From assembly GCF_017654315.1 (NCBI RefSeq), contig NZ_CP072203.1, positions 682,001 through 746,000 of the forward strand: 64,000 nucleotides of DNA, given 5' to 3'. Source of the DNA: Gordonia polyisoprenivorans. GTDB lineage: Bacteria > Actinomycetota > Actinomycetes > Mycobacteriales > Mycobacteriaceae. The position numbers and the translations under genes are program-made. The notes beneath the pieces are model-generated. The model ran no database searches. It was not told where the DNA came from and worked only from the letters and a program-made list of their open reading frames with translations. Of the stretch, positions 33,805 through 42,093 are shown piece after piece. Within the stretch, counting starts at the first letter, position 1, and each line of letters opens with the position of its first letter.

Positions 33805-34105
33805 CGCGAGTCTCCTACAAGGTCCGGTGGGCGATGACCGCAGACGTTAGGGCCGCCTCGGACACCGCGGCAATGGGCACACGTGCTGTTGAGCGCGTCG
33901 CGCGCGGAATGCACAGTCTCGTGCACCCCGGGTCCAGAGCGCCGGCGACGCCGACATCGCCGACTTGACGATGCGCGCGGGAGTTGTGTGTCACAGAGCG
34001 AGACGCCCTGAGGTGGGTGTCACAGCCCCCGCCGGCGGCGCACCATGGCTCCACCGACATCGTCGTCGAGCGCCCCACGGCGCACGCGTCACCAAGGAGA
34101 GTCAC
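33805..34105. other. Divergent regulatory region between styB- and styA-like genes
   Basis: Contains two direct repeats GTGTCACAG (33988-33996 and 34017-34025), 29 bases apart, in front of the styA-like gene, with a TTGACG at 33965-33970. Direct repeats on one helical face would suit an AraC-type activator, and one is encoded nearby. No gene is seen here. Confidence 0.45.
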
Positions 34106-35374
34106 ATGCCAGACACGCCCGACATCGGAATCATCGGCGCAGGTACCGCCGGATTACACCTCGCCCTGCTCCTGCAGCAGGCCGGTGTCACCACGCGTAT
34201 CTACACCAACCAGACCGCCGAGCAGGTGGCCGCGGGCCGACCGCAGAACAGCGTCTCGCACCACGCGCCGACCATCGCCCGCGAGGCGGCGATGGGCGTC
34301 AACTTCTGGCCCGCCGAGGAGTACGGCTACCAGGTGCACTACCACCACCTCAACGTGCCCGACGGCCCACCGGTCTTCCGCGGCGACTTTCTGCGACCCT
34401 CCCGAGTCCTCGACTACCGCATCTATCTGCCCAGGTTGATGGCCGAGTACGAGAATCGCGGCGGCACCATCGAGATCCGCAACATCGAGCCGTCGGACTT
34501 CGCGGCGCTGGGCCGGGAGCATGATCTGGTCGTGGTGGCCGCCGGCAAGCGGTCGTTCGGCGAGTACTTCGGCGAACGACCCGACGTCTCGCCGTACGCG
34601 AAGCCGCAGCGTCACCTCGCGGTCGGATTCTGGGACGGCGTCGAGCAGACCGACCCGCGCGCGGTGACCATGAGCATCTCGCCCGGCCACGGCGAACTCC
34701 TCGACCTGCCGATCACCACCTTCGACGGCTGGGCCAGCGCGCTGCTCTGCGAGAACGTGCCCGGCGGCGATCTCGAGATCCTGATGACGCAGAAGGAATC
34801 CGACGACCCCGATGCCTACCGGCAGCTGCTGCTCGACAAACTCAAGGTGCATCACCCGACGGTCTACGAGCGCATCGATCAGTCCCGCTTCAGGCTCATG
34901 CGGCCCGGCGACATCCTGCAGGGCGCGGTGCGGCCGGTGATCCGCGACGACTACCGGCTCCTCGACGACGGCACCGTCGTCCTCGCGCTCGGCGACGCCC
35001 ACTCCACCGTCGACCCGGTCACCGGCCAGGGCGCGAACTCGGCATCCTTCGAAGCGCAGGTCGTTGCCGACGCGATCATCGAGGACGAGATCGTCGACGA
35101 ACGGTTCGCGAAGAAGGTCGCCCTGCGCCGACGCGAACGCGTCGACGGACTCAGCGCCTGGGTCAACACCATGATCGCCACCCCGACGCCACCGCATCTG
35201 CAGAAGCTGTTGGGTGCGATGTCCCAGATGCGCACGCTCTGTGACGAATTCACCGAGAACTTCAGCCACCCCCACCGCAACGGTGACATGGTGGCCACCC
35301 CGGAGCGTGTGGACGCCGCGATCGCCCGGCACGCCTCACTCGGGGCGGCAACGGCGAGCGGGAAGGTCGCCTGA
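34106..35374 (+). CDS. styA: Styrene/indole monooxygenase-like FAD oxygenase
   Basis: A 422-residue single-component epoxidase of the styrene monooxygenase type, using FADH2 delivered by a separate reductase. FAD motif GAGTAGLHLALLLQQAG (residues 9-25), the conserved NSVSHHAPTIAREAA and YHHLNVPDGPP stretches, and GDAHSTVDPVTGQGANSASFEA at the FAD C-terminal part fit the family. It would epoxidise styrene-like alkenes or oxidise indole. AAGGAGA precedes the ATG; the stop overlaps the EthD gene by one base (TGATG). Confidence 0.88.
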   Translation: MPDTPDIGIIGAGTAGLHLALLLQQAGVTTRIYTNQTAEQVAAGRPQNSVSHHAPTIAREAAMGVNFWPAEEYGYQVHYHHLNVPDGPPVFRGDFLRPSRVLDYRIYLPRLMAEYENRGGTIEIRNIEPSDFAALGREHDLVVVAAGKRSFGEYFGERPDVSPYAKPQRHLAVGFWDGVEQTDPRAVTMSISPGHGELLDLPITTFDGWASALLCENVPGGDLEILMTQKESDDPDAYRQLLLDKLKVHHPTVYERIDQSRFRLMRPGDILQGAVRPVIRDDYRLLDDGTVVLALGDAHSTVDPVTGQGANSASFEAQVVADAIIEDEIVDERFAKKVALRRRERVDGLSAWVNTMIATPTPPHLQKLLGAMSQMRTLCDEFTENFSHPHRNGDMVATPERVDAAIARHASLGAATASGKVA

Positions 35375-35676
35375 TGCACAAACTCGTTGTGCTGTACCCG
35401 ACTCCAGACGATCCCAACCACTTCCGCGAGTATTACGAGAACACCCATCTGCCGCTCGCGGCGTCTCTGCCCGGGATGCTCGCCTGGCGCTACAGCTTGT
35501 CGGTGCACGCCGTACCCGAGAGCCCGTACTTTGCGATCTTCGAGGCAGACTTCCCCGATGGCGACTCAGTGGGCGCGGCCTTGGCATCAACTGTTGGCCA
35601 AGCGGTGCAAGCAGATGTGGCCAACTACACCACCCGTGGCGCCGTTGTGATCGACTACCCGGTTGCCACCACCTGA
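35374..35676 (+). CDS. EthD-family protein
   Basis: A 100-residue ferredoxin-like alpha+beta barrel protein of the EthD family: MHKLVVLYPTPDDPNHFREYYENTHLPLAASLPG at the start and NYTTRGAVVIDYPVATT at the end. EthD is required for ETBE degradation in Rhodococcus and family relatives are small dimeric enzymes or chaperones in aromatic pathways. It is coupled to the styA-like gene. In eth loci it accompanies a P450, and one of that kind is nearby on the other strand. Confidence 0.82.
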   Translation: MHKLVVLYPTPDDPNHFREYYENTHLPLAASLPGMLAWRYSLSVHAVPESPYFAIFEADFPDGDSVGAALASTVGQAVQADVANYTTRGAVVIDYPVATT

Positions 35677-35709
35677 CCGTGGTCGCAGGTGGGGGAGTGC
35701 GGCCGACTC

Positions 35710-35814
35710 TCAGCTGAGCCGACGTTCTTCTTCGCGCTCGAGACGGTCGCGCTCCTCCTGCTTCGCCTTCTCCTCGTGCTCGATCTCTTCTTCGCGTTCG
35801 TTCTTGTTGCTCAT
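35710..35814 (-). CDS. 34-residue highly charged small protein
   Basis: MSNKNEREEEIEHEEKAKQE followed by a Glu/Arg-rich tail; about half the residues are Glu or Arg/Lys, so a single charged coiled helix is expected. An AAAGGA ribosome site lies eight bases before the ATG. No family is recognised. It is too short for most gene finders but looks real from its codon use and site. Role unknown. Confidence 0.55.
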   Translation of the reverse strand: MSNKNEREEEIEHEEKAKQEERDRLEREEERRLS

Positions 35815-35950
35815 ACAGCAGTCCTTTCCGAGAATTCCGGGCAATTCGACAGTGGTGTTGTCGAGTAGAATCCACTGTGCCACGAAATCGGAGTCGGTGT
35901 GACCGACATCGGAGTCCGAACGAGCCCGTTGCGTCTGTGGAGACCGCCGC

Positions 35951-36931
35951 CTAACCGGCGGACCGGCGAAATGCGCTGGGCGACATGCCGACCTGCTTGC
36001 GGAATGTCCGCGAGAAGTGGGAGGCGTCAGGGTAACCCCACGACGCGGCGACGTCGGCAATCGCGCGATGGGCATGCATCGGATCGGCCAGGTCGCGGCG
36101 AATGGCCTCGATACGCTGCTCACGAATCCACGCCGAGACCGTCGTGCCCTGCTCGTGGAACACCTCGTGCAGATGACGGGTCGAAATGTACACCGCCCGC
36201 GCGATCGCGTCCGGATTGAGGTCACTGTTGCGCAGGTTTTCGCCGATGTACTCGCGAATCCGCAGCATCAGGGGCAGGTGCCCGGGCGAGCCGCTCTCGA
36301 CGGCTCGTGCGAGTGCCGCGGTGCTCAGCAACGCCGAGATCAGGTCGATCGTCGTGCGCACCACCCGCGCCGCGGCGGGACCCTCGACCGAGGCGAAATC
36401 CGTCGAGATCTCGGTCAGTAGCGGCGCCACCAATCGCGTCAGTGACTCCTCCCGGCCCAACGAGATCGCGGTGATCGCGCGAACGTGATCGGGACTCGGG
36501 TCGATCAGATCCCGCGGGAACATGATGACCACGGCGTCAATATCACCGGCAAACCGCAGGTCATAGGGGCGTGCGGTGTCGTAGACGCTGATACTGCCCG
36601 GCGACATCAACGCCGTGCGCCCGTCCTGCACCAGCTCCCCGGCACCGTCGATCATCAGCGTGATCTTGTAGAACAGCCGCTCCGACGCCTCGATGAGGGC
36701 CGGCGTGCGATGGACCTCGTGCGGGGTGACGGCGAGCCGCGAGAAGAAGACCTCGTCGATGACGCGGCCGCGGATGGTGCCCGCGAAATGACCGTCGGAG
36801 AGGTCGTCGACCATCAACGGCACGAACGACCGCGACACCACCCGCTGCCACGCCAGCGCCGACTCGGTGGCGAACGCGACCGGCGGCTGGGCGGTGCCGG
36901 CAGTGCGGCCGGCGGGTGGTGCGCTCGTCAC
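35951..36931 (-). CDS. AraC/XylS-family regulator (EthR-like)
   Basis: A 326-residue activator: N-terminal AraC-binding-like domain (about 1-210) and C-terminal two-HTH AraC domain (RIREYIGENLRNSDLNPDAIARAVYIS, GYPDASHFSRTFRKQVGMSPSAFRR). The GTG at 36931 has AAGGAG five bases upstream; a TTG further up is less likely. It is downstream of the P450/ferredoxin/reductase set and could control it and the StyA genes. In Rhodococcus eth loci an AraC/XylS activator of this kind controls ether-degrading genes. Confidence 0.83.
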   Translation of the reverse strand: MTSAPPAGRTAGTAQPPVAFATESALAWQRVVSRSFVPLMVDDLSDGHFAGTIRGRVIDEVFFSRLAVTPHEVHRTPALIEASERLFYKITLMIDGAGELVQDGRTALMSPGSISVYDTARPYDLRFAGDIDAVVIMFPRDLIDPSPDHVRAITAISLGREESLTRLVAPLLTEISTDFASVEGPAAARVVRTTIDLISALLSTAALARAVESGSPGHLPLMLRIREYIGENLRNSDLNPDAIARAVYISTRHLHEVFHEQGTTVSAWIREQRIEAIRRDLADPMHAHRAIADVAASWGYPDASHFSRTFRKQVGMSPSAFRRSAG

Positions 36932-37034
36932 TGGGACTCCTTCGGTCAACTCCTCCAGCGTAGTCGGCGAAGTGCTTTCCGAACAGCGTTATCGGGCAAC
37001 TCGTTGGGTGCCGGCGGTGCGGAGAACCGTTCTG

Positions 37035-38306
37035 TCACAACGTAACCAATGGCTCGGATGCGTCGAGCTGAGCGCGTACCGACTTGGCGTGAGCCTTGAG
37101 GGAGAAGCTCGGTTCGTGGGCCTGTTCCGGCGTCAGCGGGGCCGGTCGGTGGGTGAGTAGCGTGCGGGCGGCGAGGTGATCGGCGGGTGCGCCGACGCTC
37201 TCGACCCATGCCAGGGAGTTGTCAACGAAGCCGAGGATGCTGCCCTTGCCCGCGGGCGGATCGCCGAGTCGCACGATCTCCTCGGCAGGACTGGGCAGGC
37301 CGGCGATCTGCAACTTGCGCCCGCATTGCACCGTCCAGAACCACGGCACCGCGGAATAGGGCAGTGGCGCACCGCAGATCGTCGCGGCGACGCAGCGCGC
37401 CTGATCGGTGGCGTTCAGGACGGCTTCAAGTCGCACTCGTCCGGCGGTGTGGTGACCGGGGAACGACGCCGCATCGCCGACGGCGAAGATGTGCGGGTCA
37501 TCGGTGCGCAGGTACTCGTCGACGATGACACCGTTGTCGACGGTGAGCCCGGAATCGCGGGCGAGACGGGTGTCGGGGACGGCGCCGATGCCGACGACCA
37601 CGAGGTCGGCGGGATGGCGGGTTCCCGAGTCGTCCACGACCGCTGTCACATGGCCGCCGGAACCGTCGATGCGCTGCACTCCAGCACCGAAACACAATTG
37701 CACACCGCGGCTTTCGTGGAGGTCGGCGAAGAGTTCTGAGCTCGAGGCGCTGAGCACCCGGGCCATCGGACGGTCGGCGACGTCGAGGACGGTCACCGCA
37801 ACGCCGCGATCGATGGCCGCCGAGGCGAATTCGAGTCCGATGAAGCCGGCGCCGACGACGACCACCCTGCTCGCCTCGGTGAGGGCTGCATGGAGGCGGG
37901 CGGCGTCGTCGACGGTGTGCAGATGGTGAACGCCGTCGAGATCGTCTCCGGGGCAGCTCAATCGGCGTGGTTGGGCGCCGGTGGCGAGGACGAGATGGTC
38001 GAAGGACAGTACGGCGCCGTCGGCGAGCCTCACCGTGTGCCGATCGCGATCGATCCCGCCGACACCGACACCGAGGCGCAGGTCGATGCCGTTGTCGTCG
38101 TAGAACGTCGAGGGTCGCAACGGCAGTGGTGACGGGCTTGCGGCCGAGGTGACGTAATCCTTGGACAGTGGTGGACGCTGGTAGGGGAGATGGCCGGCAC
38201 GGTCCACCAGCGTCACATCACCGTCGTAACCATTGCGGCGCAACGCATCCGAGGCCTCGACGCCGGCATGCCCGGCGCCGACGATCACCACCGAATCCAT
38301 CGTCAC
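37035..38306 (-). CDS. Ferredoxin reductase (FAD, P450 partner)
   Basis: A 423-residue NAD(P)H-dependent FAD reductase of the class I P450 type: GAGHAGVEASDALRRNGY FAD motif, PPLSKDY, second Rossmann GAGFIGLEFA for NAD(P), and the FAD C-terminal motif FAVGDAASFPG. It transfers electrons from NADH to the ferredoxin encoded immediately upstream; start GTG overlaps the ferredoxin stop (GTGA), although an ATG six bases in is possible. Confidence 0.87.
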   Translation of the reverse strand: MTMDSVVIVGAGHAGVEASDALRRNGYDGDVTLVDRAGHLPYQRPPLSKDYVTSAASPSPLPLRPSTFYDDNGIDLRLGVGVGGIDRDRHTVRLADGAVLSFDHLVLATGAQPRRLSCPGDDLDGVHHLHTVDDAARLHAALTEASRVVVVGAGFIGLEFASAAIDRGVAVTVLDVADRPMARVLSASSSELFADLHESRGVQLCFGAGVQRIDGSGGHVTAVVDDSGTRHPADLVVVGIGAVPDTRLARDSGLTVDNGVIVDEYLRTDDPHIFAVGDAASFPGHHTAGRVRLEAVLNATDQARCVAATICGAPLPYSAVPWFWTVQCGRKLQIAGLPSPAEEIVRLGDPPAGKGSILGFVDNSLAWVESVGAPADHLAARTLLTHRPAPLTPEQAHEPSFSLKAHAKSVRAQLDASEPLVTL

Positions 38307-38620
38307 ACCTGCGCTTCGGGGACGCGGACGGCCAGAGCGGAGAAGTGCTCACCGCTGCGGAGTTGGCAGCCGAGCCGCGAGGCGTCGGTGCGGTCGGTGG
38401 CGGTGCAGTCGAGCATCTCCTCCTCGTCGTCGCCGATCGGCGGCAACGCCGCGGCGTCGTCGACGTAGACGTGGCAGGTCGCACACATCGCCTGGCCGCC
38501 GCATTCGCCGACGATGCCGGCGACACCGTTCTCCAGGGCCGCGCGCATCACGGAGATGCCGGTGTCGACCTCCACGTGGTCGACGGTGCCGTCGGGATGG
38601 CGATACGTGATCTGTGGCAT
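38303..38620 (-). CDS. 2Fe-2S ferredoxin
   Basis: A 105-residue adrenodoxin/putidaredoxin-type ferredoxin. The cluster ligands are CGGQAMCATC (Cys-x5-Cys-x2-Cys) and a fourth Cys in MLDCTAT. It shuttles electrons between the reductase and the P450 that precedes it in the operon (36 bases gap). AAGAAGGAT lies before the ATG. Confidence 0.9.
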   Translation of the reverse strand: MPQITYRHPDGTVDHVEVDTGISVMRAALENGVAGIVGECGGQAMCATCHVYVDDAAALPPIGDDEEEMLDCTATDRTDASRLGCQLRSGEHFSALAVRVPEAQV

Positions 38621-38656
38621 CGTGATCCTTCTTTCTTGTGCGGTAGTGGTTTTCGG

Positions 38657-39850
38657 CTACCAGCGCACCGGTAGGGCGGTCATGCCGCGGAACACCCACC
38701 CCTCGATGCGGGCGGGTTGCTCCGGGTCGAGTCGCAGCCCGGGCAGGCGATCGAAGAGGGCGGGGAGGGCGATGTCGGCGACCTGGGAACGGGCCACCCA
38801 TGCGCCCGCACAGAAGTGCGTACCGCCCCCGAAGCCGAGGTGCGGCACCTTGGGGCGGAACACGTCGTAGTCGTCGGCGCGCTCGAAGACCTCCTCGTCA
38901 CGATTGGCGCTCAACGCGACCACACCGAGCTTCGCGCCGGCCGGCAACAGCGTGCCGCCGAGCTCGACCGCACGCGTGGTCTGCCGGGGATACATCCCGA
39001 TCGGCGCCACCCACCGGACGCTCTCCTCGAAAGCGTCTTTCCAACAGCCCTTTTCGTGGACCGCGGTGAGCTGATCCGGCCGTTCGAGAAGTGCCCACAC
39101 CGTGGTGGCCAACGCGTCACGGGGTTCGTTGATGCCGCCGCCGATCGACATCTTGAGATTGGCACGGGTATCGGCGAGGGTGACCTCGTCATCTCCGAAG
39201 GCCGCGATGTGGGAGATCAGCGAGTCGTCAGGGGTGGTGCGCACCCGGGTGAGCATCTCGTCGAGCGCCTGATCGACCTCGTCGTAAGAGCGGCGCGCGG
39301 CCTCCCACACCTGCGGGTCGTCGGCGTAGTTGCCGGTGCCGTTGATCATGGTCTGACTCCACCGCAGCATGTCCTCGTGGGTGGCGTTCTCGAAACCCAG
39401 GACGACGCGCAGGTTTTCGGCGGCGTAGGGGGCGGCGAAATCGGTGACGAGGTCGGTGCCCGGGCCCTTGGCGGTGAACTCGGCGAAGAAACGCTCGAAG
39501 TTCTCGGCGAAGCGAGCGCTCCAGACCTGTGTGATTGCGCGGGGTTTGAGTACTCCGCCGTAGGAGGCGCGCTGGACGGCATGCGCGGGATCGTCCTTGC
39601 GCAGCATCGAATGTCCCATCGCCCGCTTCATCAGTGAGTTCGTCTCGTCGGCGCTGAAGGTGTCGGGATTGTGGTCGACGGTGTGCACGTCGTGATAGCG
39701 GGTCACGAAGAACCGACCGGCCGCGGGCACGTAGGCAACCGGGGTCTCGCGGCGCAGTCGTGCATAGATCGGGAAAGGGTCGCGGTGCAGATCGTCGAGG
39801 GTGACCCAGTCGGCGGTGACTGCCGGGTGTGCAGGTGAGGTGGTGGTCAT
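38657..39850 (-). CDS. Cytochrome P450 (class I, eth-like cluster)
   Basis: A 397-residue soluble P450. The heme-ligand loop is LGFGGGTHFCAGAWVARSQV and the ExxR helix is EESVRW. In the I-helix the usual A/GGxDT motif reads MSIGGGINEPRDALATT, so the oxygen-handling Thr is absent and NEPRD takes its place, a variant seen in some bacterial P450 families. With ferredoxin and reductase it forms a complete three-component monooxygenase; the EthB P450 of ETBE degraders has this arrangement. A GAGGAG site supports the ATG at 39850. The substrate is unknown. Confidence 0.85.
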   Translation of the reverse strand: MTTTSPAHPAVTADWVTLDDLHRDPFPIYARLRRETPVAYVPAAGRFFVTRYHDVHTVDHNPDTFSADETNSLMKRAMGHSMLRKDDPAHAVQRASYGGVLKPRAITQVWSARFAENFERFFAEFTAKGPGTDLVTDFAAPYAAENLRVVLGFENATHEDMLRWSQTMINGTGNYADDPQVWEAARRSYDEVDQALDEMLTRVRTTPDDSLISHIAAFGDDEVTLADTRANLKMSIGGGINEPRDALATTVWALLERPDQLTAVHEKGCWKDAFEESVRWVAPIGMYPRQTTRAVELGGTLLPAGAKLGVVALSANRDEEVFERADDYDVFRPKVPHLGFGGGTHFCAGAWVARSQVADIALPALFDRLPGLRLDPEQPARIEGWVFRGMTALPVRW

Positions 39851-39989
39851 CGGGGACTCCTCGGTGGGATGGGGTGATCCTGGCTGGATGAGGGTCGGTG
39901 CTGTGGTCGCGGTCACCTCTGAGTGCACCAGGCAATCAAACACGCGTAAAGCGGTGAATTTCGTGCTGAAAACACGACAGAATCGATGA

Positions 39990-40886
39990 ATGCCGGACTT
40001 CACCCTGCGTCAACTGGAGTGTTTCGTCGCTGTCGCCGACCACGCCACCATCGCGCACGCCGCGGGTGCGTTGCATTCGTCGCCGTCGGCGGTGAACACC
40101 GCGGTCACCGAGCTGGAGAAACACCTCGGTGAGGCGTTACTGATTCGTCGGCGCGCACATGGGGTCACCTTGACCACCGCCGGTCGAGCACTCCTGCCGC
40201 AGGCCCGCGCGCTGCTGGCGGCCGCCCGTGATCTCGCGCCGGTCTCCGACGGTCAGATCCGCGGCCACTTCATGCTCGGCATCTACTCGACGTTGTCGGC
40301 GTCGTTGCTGCCGGCGATCCTCGACGGCTTCGGGCGGGCGCACCCGCGGGTCGAGGTGGACTTCACCGAGGGGTCGGGCGACGAGTTGCTCGCCGCGCTG
40401 GATGACGGCCGGGTCGACGCGGCGATTCTCTACGACCGCGACATCACCGGGCTGCCGCACACCCGTGCGCTCTATCAGGTTCGCGCCCACGTCCTGCTGC
40501 CGGCAGATCACCGCCTCGCCGACGCCGAGCGGGTGTCGTTGCGCGAGTTTGCCGACGACCCGTTCATCCAGTTCGACGTGGCGCCCGCCTGGCAGAACAC
40601 CTCGGCGCTGATGGCCGCCGCCGGGGTGAGCCCGCGCGTCGAATACGTCACCGGCAACTACGAACTCGCCCGCTCCCTCGTCGGCCGTGGGCTCGGCTAC
40701 AGCGTGCTGGTGAACCGGCCTGCCTCCGACACCAGCCACGAAGGACGAAAACTGATCGTCCGCGAACTGGATCCCGCACCCGAGCCGGTCGCCGTGGTGA
40801 TCGCCTGGCCCCGTGGGCGCGCGGTTTCACGACCCCTGCAGGCTTTCCTGGACTGGGCGCCCGGCCGGGTGTCGGGGCCGGGATAG
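39990..40886 (+). CDS. LysR-family regulator
   Basis: A 298-residue regulator: N-terminal LysR HTH (LRQLECFVAVADHATIAHAAGALHSSPSAVNTAVTELEKHLG) and a ligand-binding domain beginning GHFMLGIYSTLSASLLPAIL. It is divergent from the P450 operon, 139 bases away, hence its likely regulator. No clear Shine-Dalgarno is seen. The inducing compound cannot be given. Confidence 0.85.
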   Translation: MPDFTLRQLECFVAVADHATIAHAAGALHSSPSAVNTAVTELEKHLGEALLIRRRAHGVTLTTAGRALLPQARALLAAARDLAPVSDGQIRGHFMLGIYSTLSASLLPAILDGFGRAHPRVEVDFTEGSGDELLAALDDGRVDAAILYDRDITGLPHTRALYQVRAHVLLPADHRLADAERVSLREFADDPFIQFDVAPAWQNTSALMAAAGVSPRVEYVTGNYELARSLVGRGLGYSVLVNRPASDTSHEGRKLIVRELDPAPEPVAVVIAWPRGRAVSRPLQAFLDWAPGRVSGPG

Positions 40887-40902
40887 GCTGTGCGGCTGAG
40901 GT

Positions 40903-41889
40903 TTACCTCGTGATGGCTTCGGTCGACAGACGTTGCAAGTCGTCGGCGTCGGTGGGACGGGAGTCGACGAACGGCCATCCGTGCACGGCACCTCGGTAGT
41001 GTTCGGGAATGGCGCTCGCACCCCACCGGGCGCCGAGGAGTCCGCCGGTGATGGCCGCGACGGTATCGGTGTCATCGCCGATCCGGATCGCCGCATACAA
41101 CGCCTCGGTGAGGTGTGTCGTCGGATCGTCGGCGGTGGTCTGCATGACGGCGGCGGTGGCCGCTTGAAGTGCGGTGACAGTGAAACCGTTGGGCGCAAAC
41201 AGGCTTGGCGACTTGGTTGTGGCCTCATCGATCCACGACGACCACTGGTCGCGACGGGTCGCAGGGATCAGGTCGAGGCCGGCGCCGACGTCGATGCGCT
41301 CCTCGGTGATGGCGACACGGATCGCCTCGCACCACAGGACGCACGAGTCCCCGGCGAGGGCGTCGGAGTGGGTGAGACCCGCGACCGCACGGGCAGCCCG
41401 GGCGAGGGCGTCGCGGTCGTCGGGATGCGCGAGAACCACCGGCGCGGTGCGCATCAAGGCGCCGTTGCCCGCCGAGCGGGGGTGATCGGCGGCGAAGACC
41501 AGCGATTCCTCTCGCATGATCGCGCCGACGTGCGCGTCCGGGTCGGTGCGGAGTCGGCGGTCGGTGGCAGCGAGTACTGCTCGGGTCTGATTGCCGATAT
41601 CCGGTGGGCTCCCGTCGAAATCCCGGTACCAGCGCAGGAATCCGCGTGCCACGGCGTCGAGTCCGGTGGCCGAGGTGAGGTCGTGGCCGTCGGCGACGGC
41701 CAGCGCGATCGCGACGGCCATGGTGGTGTCGTCGCTCCACTCGCCGGGTTCATAACCGCCCAGACCGCCGCCGGTCATCTCCGGTGTCTCGTCGGCGGTG
41801 AGGCGTCGGGAGAACTCGTAGGGAACGCCGAGGGCATCGCCGACGGCGGTCCCGAGCAGGGCGCCGTAAGCGCGGTCGGGGTGGGGCAT
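40903..41889 (-). CDS. ADP-ribosylglycohydrolase (DraG-like)
   Basis: A 328-residue DraG/ARH-fold hydrolase. The N-terminal motif is GALLGTAVGDALG, metal ligands lie in EWSDDTTMAVA (SDDT) and IGDDTDTVAAITGGLLGARWG (GDDTDT), the C-terminal magnesium site. It removes ADP-ribose from proteins or nucleic acids, or hydrolyses ADP-ribosylated metabolites. It is divergent from an NrtR-like regulator whose family senses ADP-ribose. GGAGG precedes the ATG. It may be cotranscribed with nothing else. Confidence 0.88.
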   Translation of the reverse strand: MPHPDRAYGALLGTAVGDALGVPYEFSRRLTADETPEMTGGGLGGYEPGEWSDDTTMAVAIALAVADGHDLTSATGLDAVARGFLRWYRDFDGSPPDIGNQTRAVLAATDRRLRTDPDAHVGAIMREESLVFAADHPRSAGNGALMRTAPVVLAHPDDRDALARAARAVAGLTHSDALAGDSCVLWCEAIRVAITEERIDVGAGLDLIPATRRDQWSSWIDEATTKSPSLFAPNGFTVTALQAATAAVMQTTADDPTTHLTEALYAAIRIGDDTDTVAAITGGLLGARWGASAIPEHYRGAVHGWPFVDSRPTDADDLQRLSTEAITR

Positions 41890-41960
41890 GGGTGGCTCCT
41901 CCGGTTTCGGGGGTGGGTGGGTGGTAGGGGGATTGGGGCGGGAAACAGCAGCGGTGCAGG

Positions 41961-42009
41961 GGGTCTCGAGGCTCAGGCGCTAGCGCGCCTTTCGCACCTC
42001 GACCACCGG
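41961..42009. repeat. GGTCTCGAGG palindromic element, copy B
   Basis: Starts GGGTCTCGAGGCTCAGGC and ends CGCACCTCGACCACCGG, in the divergent region between the ADP-ribosylglycohydrolase and NrtR-like genes. Same unit as copies at 33193, 54238, 62801 and 62918. Confidence 0.7.
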
Positions 42010-42043
42010 AAAGAAGGTCAGGCGCCGGCATCGGACCGAGGCG

Positions 42044-42091
42044 ACTTTGCGCGATTGTGAGATTACTACTTTGCGCAGACATTCGCATAGT
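42044..42091. promoter_or_regulatory. Putative NrtR operator region
   Basis: ACTTTGCGC occurs at 42044-42052 and again at 42068-42076; the second copy pairs with CGCATAGT at 42084-42091 (8-bp arms, one mismatch, 8-base spacer). It runs to the first codons of the NrtR-like gene and would allow control of both divergent genes. Confidence 0.55.
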
Positions 42092-42093
42092 CT

